From JBGNFV01 sp049645705 (GTDB taxonomy: Bacteria > Bacteroidota > Bacteroidia > Cytophagales > Cyclobacteriaceae): a stretch of 64,000 bases of DNA. The notes below the pieces were generated by a model. The model saw nothing but the letters and a program-made list of their open reading frames with translations. It was not told where the DNA came from and did no database searches. Within the stretch, counting starts at the first letter, position 1. Each line of letters opens with the position of its first letter. Positions 34,871 through 43,888 of the stretch are shown here, piece by piece. The position numbers and the translations under genes were made by a program. Where the stretch lies: assembly GCA_049645705.1 (NCBI GenBank), contig JBARUK010000068.1:62001-126000 (forward strand), given 5' to 3'.

Positions 34871-36079
34871 ATGATAAGTAACGGTAAAGACTTAACTAAT
34901 GCACGCGAAAGCCTGAGCCCTATACGGGTTGCCGGTCGTATCGTGACAGTAGTCTTTGCTATGTTTCTGTTTTTGCTTTCCATTGAGCTCATCGCTACGG
35001 CATTCGGCCAATTGGGGAGGGAAACGGCACGCTCTATCATTTCAGCCACCTCTAATCCTTTTATCGGTTTATTTATAGGCCTGCTCATCACAGCTATCAT
35101 TCAAAGTAGTTCTACCACCACCTCTATGGTTGTGGCGGTGGTAGCTTCAGGCGGTCTGGGACTGGCACAGGCTATTCCGATAATAATGGGAGCTAATATA
35201 GGCACGACACTTACTAGCTCCCTGGTGTCGCTGGGCTATATTACCAATAAAAATGAATTCAGAAAGGCTATTGGGGCAGGTACGGTCCATGACATTTTTA
35301 ATATTATCACTGCCGCCATTCTCTTTCCCCTTGAGTATTACTACGGCTTCTTATCATTTCTGAGCCAAAGTATAACTTCACTTATAACTCTGGATGTAAA
35401 TGCCGGTGAGGGCTTCTCCCTATCATTCATCAACCTGCAAGGCATATCAAACTGGCTGCTGACATTGGTTGATTTTCCCGGAGCGATCATCGTAATGGCC
35501 TTCCTATTCCTGTTTACCAGTATAAAATTGCTGAGTTCTTTCATTTCAAAAATGGTCATAGGCACTTCTCGTGATCAGCTAAACAAATACTTCTTCCAGA
35601 GCTCTTCCCGTGCTTTCTGGTGGGGAACTGCTATAACGGGAGGCATTCAAAGCAGCAGTATAACTACGTCACTTATGGTGCCCCTGGTAGCTACCAGTAA
35701 GATCCCGCTCAGAAGAGCTTACTCGTTTATCTTAGGAGCCAACGTAGGTACTACTATCACTGCCCTGCTGGCAGCACTGTTTAAAAGTGACGCCGCCGTT
35801 AGCATTGCTTTGGTTCATGTGCTTTTCAACCTTATTGGTGTTTTGATCTTCTTACCAATACCGATGATGAGAAAAATACCTTTAGCCCTGGCTACATCTC
35901 TTGGCCGTGTGACTATGAATCACAGGGTTATCGGCTTCCTTTACATCATCGTTCTCTTCTTTTTACTGCCATTTACGCTGATCTACCTTAATAAAGACAT
36001 GGAAGTTGCTGAACATAAAGCACCCATTGAGCTTTTTTATAAGGAAAACTCCCACACAATAGTTGGGTCGAACCAATAA
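34871..36079 (+). CDS. Na+/phosphate symporter (NptA/SLC34-like)
   Basis: 402 residues with about nine membrane segments. The two inverted repeats of the Na/Pi family are marked by Q78SSSTTTS and Q260SSSITTS, each followed by a G-A-N-[IV]-G-T-T motif (GANIGTTLTS and GANVGTTITA). These QSSS motifs form the phosphate and sodium site. Unlike YjbB/NptA relatives there is no C-terminal PhoU-like domain. It is divergent from the PiT-like gene; 60 bases after it a small ORF starts on the same strand. Confidence 0.92.
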   Translation: MISNGKDLTNARESLSPIRVAGRIVTVVFAMFLFLLSIELIATAFGQLGRETARSIISATSNPFIGLFIGLLITAIIQSSSTTTSMVVAVVASGGLGLAQAIPIIMGANIGTTLTSSLVSLGYITNKNEFRKAIGAGTVHDIFNIITAAILFPLEYYYGFLSFLSQSITSLITLDVNAGEGFSLSFINLQGISNWLLTLVDFPGAIIVMAFLFLFTSIKLLSSFISKMVIGTSRDQLNKYFFQSSSRAFWWGTAITGGIQSSSITTSLMVPLVATSKIPLRRAYSFILGANVGTTITALLAALFKSDAAVSIALVHVLFNLIGVLIFLPIPMMRKIPLALATSLGRVTMNHRVIGFLYIIVLFFLLPFTLIYLNKDMEVAEHKAPIELFYKENSHTIVGSNQ

Positions 36080-36139
36080 GATAGCGCTTGCTTTTTTGTT
36101 AAGTAAGCCTACATTGTATCCATAAAACCATTTTTTAAT

Positions 36140-36517
36140 ATGAGTGAGGAAGTATCAAACCCTTCTGATCTGCCCGAAGGCGGAAAACGTGATGAAGATC
36201 TTATGCAGGAAGTTGAGGAGATCGAAAGGCAGATAGGCCAGTACAACGATGAAGGTGAGCTGGACAATGACAGGATCATAGAGATGGTCTTGGCAGCGGG
36301 TGGGACGCTTGCAACGGCCTTATTGGTCTTACGCTATTTTAGAAATAAGAAGAAAAAGAAGCGTTCATTCTCCTTCTTTAGTAAGCCTAAAAAGAAGAAC
36401 CAGTTTTCTAAACTGATGAAACAACAGGCCGCACTGCTCACGATTGCCATTTTTAGAAAAGAAATTGTAAAATTGCTGAAAAAACTAAATATCCTGGATG
36501 AAGGGGAGTTTTTATGA
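36140..36517 (+). CDS. Conserved small membrane protein of unknown function
   Basis: 125 residues: an acidic N-terminus (1-50), one hydrophobic helix (about 49-66, VLAAGGTLATALLVL), a very basic Lys/Arg/Phe stretch (68-90), then an amphipathic helix. The last 20 bases overlap the start of the GGGP synthase gene in another frame, which points to translational coupling. No family recognised. Confidence 0.6.
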   Translation: MSEEVSNPSDLPEGGKRDEDLMQEVEEIERQIGQYNDEGELDNDRIIEMVLAAGGTLATALLVLRYFRNKKKKKRSFSFFSKPKKKNQFSKLMKQQAALLTIAIFRKEIVKLLKKLNILDEGEFL

Positions 36518-37268
36518 TGGCCTGTTGGCCAAAAAGGGTATCGGCAAAAAGTCACTTGCCCTTTTAATAGATCCGGACAAAGTATCGGATATGACCAGTC
36601 TGCAGCGACTGGTAAACCACGCCCTGGAAAGCAGAGTGGATTACTTTTTTGTAGGTGGGAGCCTGATCACTGACAGCAATTTCAGCCAGGTGGTGCAGTT
36701 ACTAAAGCATAACTCCGACCTGCCTGTCATACTCTTTCCGGGAAGTAATATGCACCTGGACCCCGGTGCCGATGCCATTCTTTTTCTGAGCCTTATTTCA
36801 GGCCGGAATCCGGAATTACTGATCGGTCAGCATGTCCTGGCTGCGCCTATATTACGAAAGAGCAAGCTGGAGGTAGCCTCCACCGGGTACATCCTTATCG
36901 ATGCCGGTAACCACACAACGGTCAGGTATATGAGTAATACACAGCCTATACCCCACGATAAGGTATCGGTGGCTGCCTGTACAGCGATGGCGGGAGAAAT
37001 GCTGGGTCTGAAGCTTATCTACCTCGATGCAGGCTCAGGGGCTGAGCGTCCTGTAAGTCCTCGTATGATATCGGCAGTTAGAAAAGTAATTGAAACCCCG
37101 CTGATAGTAGGAGGAGGTATAAATAACGGACATAAGGCAAAGGATGCCCTGGAGGCTGGTGCAGACTTGCTGGTATTAGGGAATGGGGTAGAAAAAAACC
37201 CCGATCTGCTGACCGAGGTTTCTGATATTGTGTATGCGTATAACCGAACGTCAGACGTTCATAAGTGA
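36498..37268 (+). CDS. Geranylgeranylglyceryl-phosphate synthase (PcrB/GGGPS family)
   Basis: 256 residues of a TIM-barrel prenyltransferase. Motifs: ALLIDPDKV near 22-30 (Mg/diphosphate), FVGGSLITDSN, FPGSNMHLDPGADAILFLSLISG, YLDAGSGAERPV and the phosphate-binding VGGGINNG and LVLGNGVE. The family joins sn-glycerol-1-phosphate with a polyprenyl diphosphate, the first step of ether-lipid formation in Archaea. Bacteroidota group II members have been shown in the literature to have this activity, but what the cell makes with the product is not established. Its start overlaps the preceding ORF by 20 bases, and its stop overlaps the convergent AraC gene by 18 bases. Confidence 0.9.
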   Translation: MKGSFYDGLLAKKGIGKKSLALLIDPDKVSDMTSLQRLVNHALESRVDYFFVGGSLITDSNFSQVVQLLKHNSDLPVILFPGSNMHLDPGADAILFLSLISGRNPELLIGQHVLAAPILRKSKLEVASTGYILIDAGNHTTVRYMSNTQPIPHDKVSVAACTAMAGEMLGLKLIYLDAGSGAERPVSPRMISAVRKVIETPLIVGGGINNGHKAKDALEAGADLLVLGNGVEKNPDLLTEVSDIVYAYNRTSDVHK

Positions 37269-38171
37269 TTCTCTGCGGCGCATTTTGCCAGCAGGAATAC
37301 CAAACATCATTTTGAACCTGCGGCAGAAGTAAGCGGTGTCTTTGTAACCCACTTCTTTACCTATCTCGCGTATGCTCTTCTTAGATGTACGTAAAAGGTT
37401 CACGGCTTTTTCCATCCGCTGATACTCGATATAGTCCTGAGGGTTAATACCAGTCAGCATTTTGAAATACTGACCTACATAATCCTCCGATACGTTAGCT
37501 ACATTAGCCAATACCTTGTTTGACAGGTCACCACCAAGATTTTCCTTGATATAAGCAAAGATATTGATGAGTCTCGGGTCTTTGAAGTAAGTACTGTTGG
37601 TAGCAAGCTGCTCTACAAACATCTTATGCACCAATATATGCCTTATTACCTCCACCACGAGGTAGTCGACTCCAATCTTCACGATCCGGTCTTTTCCCGC
37701 AAGGTCGCTGTTGGTTTCTTTCAGTACATCTTTCAGTAACTGTGATATCCTCGGGTTATCGTTAATGATAAAAGGCGGAATATCCAGCGATGCAAAGAAG
37801 TTGACTGAATCGAATACCTTAGCTTCAAAAGTTATGTAACTATAGCTCTCATAGTCACTATCAGGGTTTACTTCCTCAACCTGCTGAATGTAACTCTCTT
37901 TATTATTAATAAAGTCATCATTGCTCAGCGTGACCGCATCATTGCTCCCGTATGTAATAGAGGTAGACTTACCACCGGGAATAAACAACATCTCACCTTC
38001 TTTTACGACTTCGTCTTCTTTACCAAATCTCAGCTCTCCTTTGTTGAGCATAAGAATGGTATTTTCTACATCGTAAAAATTTTCGATGGTATGTGGCTGT
38101 ATAATGCGAACGTTTTTGGCCTTAATAAATCTGACCCCAATAGATTCAATAATCTTATTGTAATCTTCCAT
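37251..38171 (-). CDS. AraC-family transcriptional regulator
   Basis: 306 residues. The N-terminal part is a cupin-like sensor (EGEMLFIPGGKSTSITYG near 58-75); the C-terminal about 100 residues carry two helix-turn-helix motifs (KVLANVANVSEDYVGQYFKM and IREIGKEVGYKDTAYFCRRF). The end of its reading frame overlaps the end of the GGGP synthase gene, so the two genes are convergent. The ligand is unknown. The acyl-CoA dehydrogenase gene lies upstream on the same strand, 130 bases away. Confidence 0.93.
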   Translation of the reverse strand: MEDYNKIIESIGVRFIKAKNVRIIQPHTIENFYDVENTILMLNKGELRFGKEDEVVKEGEMLFIPGGKSTSITYGSNDAVTLSNDDFINNKESYIQQVEEVNPDSDYESYSYITFEAKVFDSVNFFASLDIPPFIINDNPRISQLLKDVLKETNSDLAGKDRIVKIGVDYLVVEVIRHILVHKMFVEQLATNSTYFKDPRLINIFAYIKENLGGDLSNKVLANVANVSEDYVGQYFKMLTGINPQDYIEYQRMEKAVNLLRTSKKSIREIGKEVGYKDTAYFCRRFKMMFGIPAGKMRRRESLMNV

Positions 38172-38301
38172 TGATCCTCAAAATTAACTCGCTAAAAAAG
38201 TGAAGACCCCTATCGGACCCCATTTATTAATATACGAAAAATTCAAAACGAAATTATACTTTTTTAAAGTAAAATAGCGAAGAAATCTTTTAACGCGCAT
38301 T

Positions 38302-39441
38302 TTATTTTAACAGTTCCCGGCTGATTACAATTTTCTGTATCTCAGAGGTGCCCTCATATATCTGTGTAATCTTGGCATCACGCATGAGTCTTTCCACATG
38401 ATATTCCTTTACATAACCATACCCTCCGTGAACCTGAACGGCCTCTGTGGTAACATCCATAGCTACCTTGGAAGCAAACAGTTTTGCCATAGCACTTGCT
38501 TTAGCGTAGTCCTGCTTATTGTCTTTGAGCCAGGCAGCTTTAAGGCACAACAGGCGTGCGGCATCGATCTGGGTAGCCATATCAGCTAACTTGAACTGTA
38601 TAGCCTGATGATGAGATATAGGCTTACCAAATGCCTTACGTTCTTTTGAATAATCTAATGCCAGCTCATAGGCCCCACTAGCAATACCTAATGCCTGGGA
38701 GGCAATACCGATACGGCCGCCATTTAGCGTTTTCATGGCAAACGTAAAGCCGAAACCATCGTCACCGATACGGTTTTCTTTCGGTACTTTCACATCAGTA
38801 AACATGAGGGAGTGCGTATCGGAACCCCGGATACCCAGTTTGTTCTCTTTCTTACCGACAGTAAAGCCCTCCATATCTTTCTCAACTATCAGCGCGTTGA
38901 TGCCCTTATGAGCTTTTTCTGGGTGGGTATGTGCAATTACTATATAGACGCTGGCACTGTTACCATTGGTGATCCAGTTTTTAGTACCGTTAAGCAGGTA
39001 GTGGTCGCCTTTGTCTTCTGCTGTAGTACGCTGAGATGTAGCGTCTGAACCGGCTTCAGGTTCTGAAAGACAGAACGCGCCGATGATCTCGCCACTGGCC
39101 AGCCTGGTTAGATATTTTTGCTTTTGCTCTTCGGTTCCGAATGTTTCAAGACCCCAGCATACCAGTGAGTTGTTCACGGACATAGCTACGGATGCAGAAG
39201 CATCGATCTTGGAAATCTCTTCCATGGCAAGAACGTAGGACACGGAATCCATACCTCCGCCATTATACTTGGGGTCGACCATCATTCCCATAAAGCCGAG
39301 CTCTCCCATTTTTTTGATCTGCTCAGCAGGGAAGGTCTGCGTTTCATCCCTATCGATAACTCCGGGAAGCAGCTCACTTTTAGCAAATTCCCTTGCGGCA
39401 GATTGTACCGCCAGTTGTTCTTCGGTAAGTTCGAAAATCAT
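38302..39441 (-). CDS. Acyl-CoA dehydrogenase
   Basis: 379 residues, standard for the family. FAD/substrate motifs include CLSEPEAGSDA near 120-130, WITNGNSA and the C-terminal QIYEGTSEIQKIVISREL whose Glu is the usual catalytic base position. It oxidises an acyl-CoA to the enoyl-CoA, giving electrons to ETF. The sequence is of the short/branched-chain type. A -7 box (TATATTTG, complement of 39494-39501) precedes it. Substrate chain length cannot be read from sequence. Confidence 0.94.
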   Translation of the reverse strand: MIFELTEEQLAVQSAAREFAKSELLPGVIDRDETQTFPAEQIKKMGELGFMGMMVDPKYNGGGMDSVSYVLAMEEISKIDASASVAMSVNNSLVCWGLETFGTEEQKQKYLTRLASGEIIGAFCLSEPEAGSDATSQRTTAEDKGDHYLLNGTKNWITNGNSASVYIVIAHTHPEKAHKGINALIVEKDMEGFTVGKKENKLGIRGSDTHSLMFTDVKVPKENRIGDDGFGFTFAMKTLNGGRIGIASQALGIASGAYELALDYSKERKAFGKPISHHQAIQFKLADMATQIDAARLLCLKAAWLKDNKQDYAKASAMAKLFASKVAMDVTTEAVQVHGGYGYVKEYHVERLMRDAKITQIYEGTSEIQKIVISRELLK

Positions 39442-39513
39442 TGCTTGTATAAATAATTATATGTAATTCCTGTAATAACTTTTTATCGGGGAGCAAATAT
39501 AGAAAAAATTCAA

Positions 39514-40206
39514 TTAATCCCTACTACCGAAAAGGGCCATTGCCAGGTAGGCCAACTGGGCAAATGCACCGATCGCAGCCACAACATAGGTCATAGCTGC
39601 CCATTTCAGAGCATCTTTGGCCATACTGTGTTCTTTACTGGATACTACGTTTTGTCGGTCTATCCATGCCAGCGCCCTCTTGCTGGCATCAAACTCTACT
39701 GGTAAAGTTACAAGGGAGAACAGGGTGATGATGAGGTAACACCCAAAAACTACCAGCAACAGGGGCCTGTATCCTACGCCCATAAAGAAGCCACCTCCGA
39801 AAATGGATATCATCACAATAAAATTAAGGATACGACCACTTACGTTTTGAACAGGTACCAGGGCTGAGCGCATTTTTAGCGGTCCGTAGGCTTCTGCATG
39901 CTGAACAGCATGGCCGCACTCGTGAGTTGCTACCGCTACGGATGCTGCTGACCGTCCTGCATACACAGCCTCACTTAGGTTGACGGTCTTGTTGGCAGGG
40001 TTATAATGGTCGGTAAGTTCTCCGGGGGTAGATATAATCTGAACATCGTGAATGCCATAGTCGCTAAGCATTTGAGCCGCAGCTTCGGCACCGCTCATAT
40101 TGGACCGGAGGGGTATCTGTGAATATTTTCTGAATTTACTGCGGAGTCTTGCTCCTACAGCAAAACTAATGATGGCGAATATTACGCCTATTATGATTAA
40201 TCCCAT
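39514..40206 (-). CDS. Zinc metallopeptidase, YugP/DUF2265 family
   Basis: 230 residues with an N-terminal membrane helix and two or three C-terminal ones. The zinc motif is His95-Glu96-Cys97-Gly98-His99 in VATHECGHAVQHA, an HExxH. Family members are membrane peptidases of unknown substrate. It lies 5 bases downstream of the heptose adenylyltransferase gene. Confidence 0.92.
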   Translation of the reverse strand: MGLIIIGVIFAIISFAVGARLRSKFRKYSQIPLRSNMSGAEAAAQMLSDYGIHDVQIISTPGELTDHYNPANKTVNLSEAVYAGRSAASVAVATHECGHAVQHAEAYGPLKMRSALVPVQNVSGRILNFIVMISIFGGGFFMGVGYRPLLLVVFGCYLIITLFSLVTLPVEFDASKRALAWIDRQNVVSSKEHSMAKDALKWAAMTYVVAAIGAFAQLAYLAMALFGSRD

Positions 40207-40211
40207 GATAA

Positions 40212-40703
40212 TTAGATACTAGATCGTTTAATCTTCTCTACGATTTTGGTAGTGGAATATCCATCGACAAGTTCTATCGTGGCTACCCGCCCACCATTTT
40301 TCATTACGAAATCAGCACCGACAATGTTTTCGATGCTGTAATCTTTCCCTTTGATTAATACATCAGGAACAAGCGATTCTATAAGTTTTAGCGGGGTCTC
40401 TTCAGAAAATAGTACTACCGCATCTACAAATGCGAGAGCGGCAATAAGCCGGGAACGGCTTTTCTCATCGGTAACGGGACGTTCCGGGCCTTTAAGTTGT
40501 GAAACGGACTTATCGGTGTTTAATCCGATGATCAGGCGGTCACCCTGTGCAGCCGCTTTTTCCAGGTAGTCCACGTGCCCCAGGTGCAGAATGTCAAAAC
40601 AGCCATTGGTAAATACGACTACCTCATGCTTACTCTTCCATTCCTGGCGCAGATCAGCTAGTTGGCTGAGGTTGTAGATCTTTCCGGCGGTGTTTGTCTT
40701 CAT
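40212..40703 (-). CDS. rfaE2: ADP-heptose-type nucleotidyltransferase (RfaE2/HldC)
   Basis: 163 residues from the ATG at 40703; a longer frame reads back to 40862 inside the neighbouring membrane protein gene and is not family-like. The nucleotidyltransferase signature TNGCFDILHLGH (His40-Leu-Gly-His43) is complete and is followed by the KGPERPV and KGKDYSIENIVGAD segments of the RfaE C-terminal domain. It makes ADP-D-glycero-beta-D-manno-heptose for lipopolysaccharide core. The kinase half is a separate gene elsewhere. It overlaps the end of the upstream gene by 50 bases. Confidence 0.9.
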   Translation of the reverse strand: MKTNTAGKIYNLSQLADLRQEWKSKHEVVVFTNGCFDILHLGHVDYLEKAAAQGDRLIIGLNTDKSVSQLKGPERPVTDEKSRSRLIAALAFVDAVVLFSEETPLKLIESLVPDVLIKGKDYSIENIVGADFVMKNGGRVATIELVDGYSTTKIVEKIKRSSI

Positions 40704-41730
40704 CGGTAAGAGAAGTTTTAGCTGATCTTTTAGGTATAAATAATGCAGTGAGTGCAGATAGTCCGCCGAATACAATAACAGCCAGGGTCTGAGAACTATG
40801 CAGAACGGTAGCAAAGAACAATCCGTCTGATTCGCCGATACCATAGATGACAAGGACAGCACTCACCATCAGGTGATAGGTACCAAATCCGCCCTGTACG
40901 GGCGCAGCCATCCCTATACCGCCCATCATCAGAATACTAAGCCCTGCAATAGCAGGCAAGTTACTCGTTTCGGGCATGGTAAAGACTATAACGTAGGACA
41001 TGAGGTAGTACATGAACCAAATGACGACTGTACTTACCCAAAAGTGCAAAGGCTTTCTCACTTTACGAATGCTCATGAAGCCTTCGATACCTCCATTGAT
41101 AAAATCCCTGGCCTTCATGTACAACCCTGATTTGCGAAGTTTTTTCCTGTAGGCGAAGAACAAACCCCAGATAATCGCAAGGCCGGCAACTACAGCCCAG
41201 GGGAGATAGCCGGGTATACCTTCTATAAACTCTGAGAAGTTTCCGGTAAAATAATCGGTGACGAAGTTCTGTATCTTTTGCTTTTCTAAGAGAAGTACGG
41301 TGCCGATAAGCGTAATGAGAATGATAAGGTCCAGCACTCTTTCTGCCACTACAGCGCCAAAGCTATTGTTTACCGGCACATCATCGGTGCGCTTCAGTAC
41401 CATACACCTGAACACCTCCCCCATCCGTGGTACCAGCAGGTTAGCAAAATATCCTGACATGACTGCCAGGAATGAACGGGGAGTACGCAGGCTATAGCCC
41501 TGGGACTCAAGCATCAGGTTCCACCGGTAGGCTCTGGCCCAGTGACTGATAAGACTGAGAGCTATGGATAGAAATATCCACGAATAGTTAAGACCGCCTA
41601 TTCTCTCGGCAAATCCTTCGGTATCAATTATCTGAAACAGATAATACAGCAGGCCTATACCCATACCTGCAGAAAGCACGTACTTGCCTACGAGAGTGAC
41701 CTTTTTAAGTATCGGGTGCCTAGCTGACAA
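40654..41730 (-). CDS. Flippase-like integral membrane protein (UPF0104/YbhN, AglD-like)
   Basis: 358 residues with about eight hydrophobic helices; the family motifs are LSHWARAYRWNLML, PRMGEVFRCMVLKR and the GGFGTYHLMV block. It belongs to the lysylphosphatidylglycerol-synthase transmembrane superfamily whose members are proposed lipid flippases. Its start overlaps panD by 11 bases and its end overlaps rfaE2, so this is one operon with panC-panD. Confidence 0.88.
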   Translation of the reverse strand: MSARHPILKKVTLVGKYVLSAGMGIGLLYYLFQIIDTEGFAERIGGLNYSWIFLSIALSLISHWARAYRWNLMLESQGYSLRTPRSFLAVMSGYFANLLVPRMGEVFRCMVLKRTDDVPVNNSFGAVVAERVLDLIILITLIGTVLLLEKQKIQNFVTDYFTGNFSEFIEGIPGYLPWAVVAGLAIIWGLFFAYRKKLRKSGLYMKARDFINGGIEGFMSIRKVRKPLHFWVSTVVIWFMYYLMSYVIVFTMPETSNLPAIAGLSILMMGGIGMAAPVQGGFGTYHLMVSAVLVIYGIGESDGLFFATVLHSSQTLAVIVFGGLSALTALFIPKRSAKTSLTDEDKHRRKDLQPQPTS

Positions 41731-42070
41731 TCCTGTTGTCTTTATCCGGAAACAGAAGAGTAGGCTTGTGAGCTTTCGCTTTCTCCCACTCCATCATGGC
41801 ATAAGATATAATAATAACTATATCCCCTACCTGTGCCAGTCTGGCTGCAGCTCCATTCAGGCAAACCATACCACTTCCCCGTTCGCCCTTTATTACATAG
41901 GTCTCGAGTCTTTCGCCATTATTTACATTCACTATTTGCACCTTTTCATTTTCGATAAGGTTGGCCCCGTCAATAAGGTCCTCATCGATAGTAATAGAGC
42001 CTACATAGTGAAGTTCGGCCTGGGTAATTCGTGCTCTGTGTATCTTTGATTTACAAACTTCTACAAACAT
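41720..42070 (-). CDS. panD: Aspartate 1-decarboxylase (pyruvoyl enzyme)
   Basis: 116 residues. The self-cleavage site Gly24-Ser25 in YVGSIT is intact, with Ser25 becoming the pyruvoyl group. It makes beta-alanine, which the neighbouring PanC joins to pantoate for pantothenate and coenzyme A. It lies 34 bases downstream of panC. Confidence 0.97.
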   Translation of the reverse strand: MFVEVCKSKIHRARITQAELHYVGSITIDEDLIDGANLIENEKVQIVNVNNGERLETYVIKGERGSGMVCLNGAAARLAQVGDIVIIISYAMMEWEKAKAHKPTLLFPDKDNRIVS

Positions 42071-42104
42071 TCCTGTACCTGATTTTTTCGGTTAGCTGAT
42101 TTAC

Positions 42105-42953
42105 CTACAGACTGACAATAAGATTATCTATCAGCCGGATATTACCTACATAACCCGCTACGCATAACACAACTTGACTGCCGACAGTTTCATTACTTAC
42201 GGGCATGAGTGTTTCCGGGTCGGCTATCGCAAAATACTCTAAGGCAGCGCCCTCCTTTTGTCTGATCATATCGCATATAGCCTGCTGCACAGCAGCTACA
42301 TCGGCGTTCTCCAGCAGCATTTTCTCTGCTTTTTTAAGCGCTTCATAAAATACCGGGGCAACTGCCCGTTCAGCAGAAGACAAACGCATATTACGGCTGG
42401 ACATAGCCAGTCCGTCTTCTTCTCTCACGATAGGCACCCTGACGAGTTCTACGGGAAAGTCCAGATCCCTGGTAAGCTTTTGGATGATTGCAAACTGCTG
42501 ATAGTCCTTTTGCCCGAAATAAGCTCTGTGGGGCTGAACCATATGAAACAGCTTACTGACTATAAGGCCTACACCTTTAAAGTGTCCGGGACGAAACTTC
42601 CCTTCCAGCACATCTTCCAGGTAGCCGAAAGAGAGTGAAGTAACGGTTTTGCCAGGGTAAACCTCTGATGTATCGGGAGCGAAGACCACATTGCAGCCCG
42701 CTTCTTCCAGCATAAGACAGTCGCTTTGCAGGCTCCGAGGGTACTTTTCCAAGTCTCCCGGATCATTGAACTGGGCCGGATTGACATATATACTGCAAAC
42801 AGTAAGGTCGTTTTTTTTGACGGATTTGCGCACCAACGTCAAGTGGCCTTCATGGAGCGCGCCCATTGTTGGAACGAAACCTACTGATTTGTCGTTTTTA
42901 CGGACTGAGTTAAGGTATTCGCGCAATGCTTCTATATGCGTGATTACTTTCAT
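42105..42953 (-). CDS. panC: Pantothenate synthetase
   Basis: 282 residues. The HIGH-like motif His34-Glu-Gly-His37 in MGALHEGHL, the GQKDYQQ segment and AMSSRNMRLS are all present. It joins pantoate and beta-alanine with ATP. A -7 box TAGTTTTG (complement of 42983-42990) lies 30 bases upstream, facing the divergent starch-synthase-like gene. Confidence 0.97.
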   Translation of the reverse strand: MKVITHIEALREYLNSVRKNDKSVGFVPTMGALHEGHLTLVRKSVKKNDLTVCSIYVNPAQFNDPGDLEKYPRSLQSDCLMLEEAGCNVVFAPDTSEVYPGKTVTSLSFGYLEDVLEGKFRPGHFKGVGLIVSKLFHMVQPHRAYFGQKDYQQFAIIQKLTRDLDFPVELVRVPIVREEDGLAMSSRNMRLSSAERAVAPVFYEALKKAEKMLLENADVAAVQQAICDMIRQKEGAALEYFAIADPETLMPVSNETVGSQVVLCVAGYVGNIRLIDNLIVSL

Positions 42954-43012
42954 CTGTACGGGGCTGTCGCGATAAATAGCCGCAAAACTACATTTTATAA
43001 GGCAGAAAAACC

Positions 43013-43042
43013 TTGAAAATAGGCAAAAATATTGTAATTTTG
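43013..43042 (+). promoter_or_regulatory. Promoter of the starch-synthase-like gene
   Basis: TTG at 43013-43015, a 19-base spacer, TAATTTTG at 43035-43042. It predicts a leader of about 30 bases before the ATG at 43079. Confidence 0.65.
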
Positions 43043-43078
43043 TAGTCCCGTTTAGTGTCTAAATTAAACTCCCTTAAT

Positions 43079-43888
43079 ATGTCAAAACTTCGCATACTTT
43101 ATGTAGCCAACGAGATTAATCCTTTTCTTCAGACTTCTGAAGTGGCCGATTTTGTCCGTAAGCTTCCTCAGGCAATGCAGGAGCGCGGAATGGAAATAAG
43201 AATCCTAGTGCCACGTTTCGGAACGATCAATGAAAGGAAAAACAGGCTACATGAAGTGGTAAGACTTTCGGGTATTAATATTTCAGTAGGCGATGAGGAG
43301 AAGCCTTTGGTAATCAAAGTAGCTTCTATTCCTAATGCCAAACTCCAGGTATACTTTATCGATAACGAAGATTACTTCCACCGGAAGCATGTATTCTTCG
43401 ATAAGGAGAACAAATTTTTCGAAGATAATGATGAGCGGGCAATCTTTTTCTGTAAAGGCGTTATAGAGACGGTACGGAAACTTGGTTGGGCTCCGGACAT
43501 TGTACACTGCAATGACTGGATGACAAGCCTGGTGCCTATGTACCTGAAAACTACTTACAAAAACGATCCTCTCTTCGCGAATACCAAGACTGTTTTCACT
43601 GTTTATAATAATGAGTTCACTCATAAATTCAGTGAGAACCTTATCGACAAGGTAAAAATGATCGACATCGAAGACAGTATGCTCACGCACCTTGAGTCTG
43701 CCGACCTGGAAGGCTTCATTCGCATAGGCATGCAGTATAGCGATCTGGTCATTAGATCCGGCGAGAACTTTAATGAGCGCATGGAGGAAGTGTTGAGTAA
43801 GTTCAACGATAAGAAAATAGAGGAAATTGATGCAGATCAGGACTTCCTGGATTCATACTATAATTTGTATAATGAACTTGTGGGGTAA
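43079..43888 (+). CDS. Starch/glycogen-synthase-like GT5 N-terminal domain protein
   Basis: 269 residues from the ATG at 43079 (an in-frame GTG at 43055 is nearer the promoter and less likely). It matches only the N-terminal catalytic domain of GT5 glycogen synthases (LRILYVANEINPF, LGWAPDIVHCNDWMTSLVPMYLK). The ADP-glucose-binding K-T-G-G-L motif near residue 15 reads L-Q-T-S-E-V, and the whole C-terminal GT-B domain is missing. It is unlikely to be an active glycogen synthase. The position opposite panC, before DUF4270 and glmS, recurs in Bacteroidota from what I know. It overlaps the DUF4270 gene by 17 bases. Confidence 0.8.
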   Translation: MSKLRILYVANEINPFLQTSEVADFVRKLPQAMQERGMEIRILVPRFGTINERKNRLHEVVRLSGINISVGDEEKPLVIKVASIPNAKLQVYFIDNEDYFHRKHVFFDKENKFFEDNDERAIFFCKGVIETVRKLGWAPDIVHCNDWMTSLVPMYLKTTYKNDPLFANTKTVFTVYNNEFTHKFSENLIDKVKMIDIEDSMLTHLESADLEGFIRIGMQYSDLVIRSGENFNERMEEVLSKFNDKKIEEIDADQDFLDSYYNLYNELVG

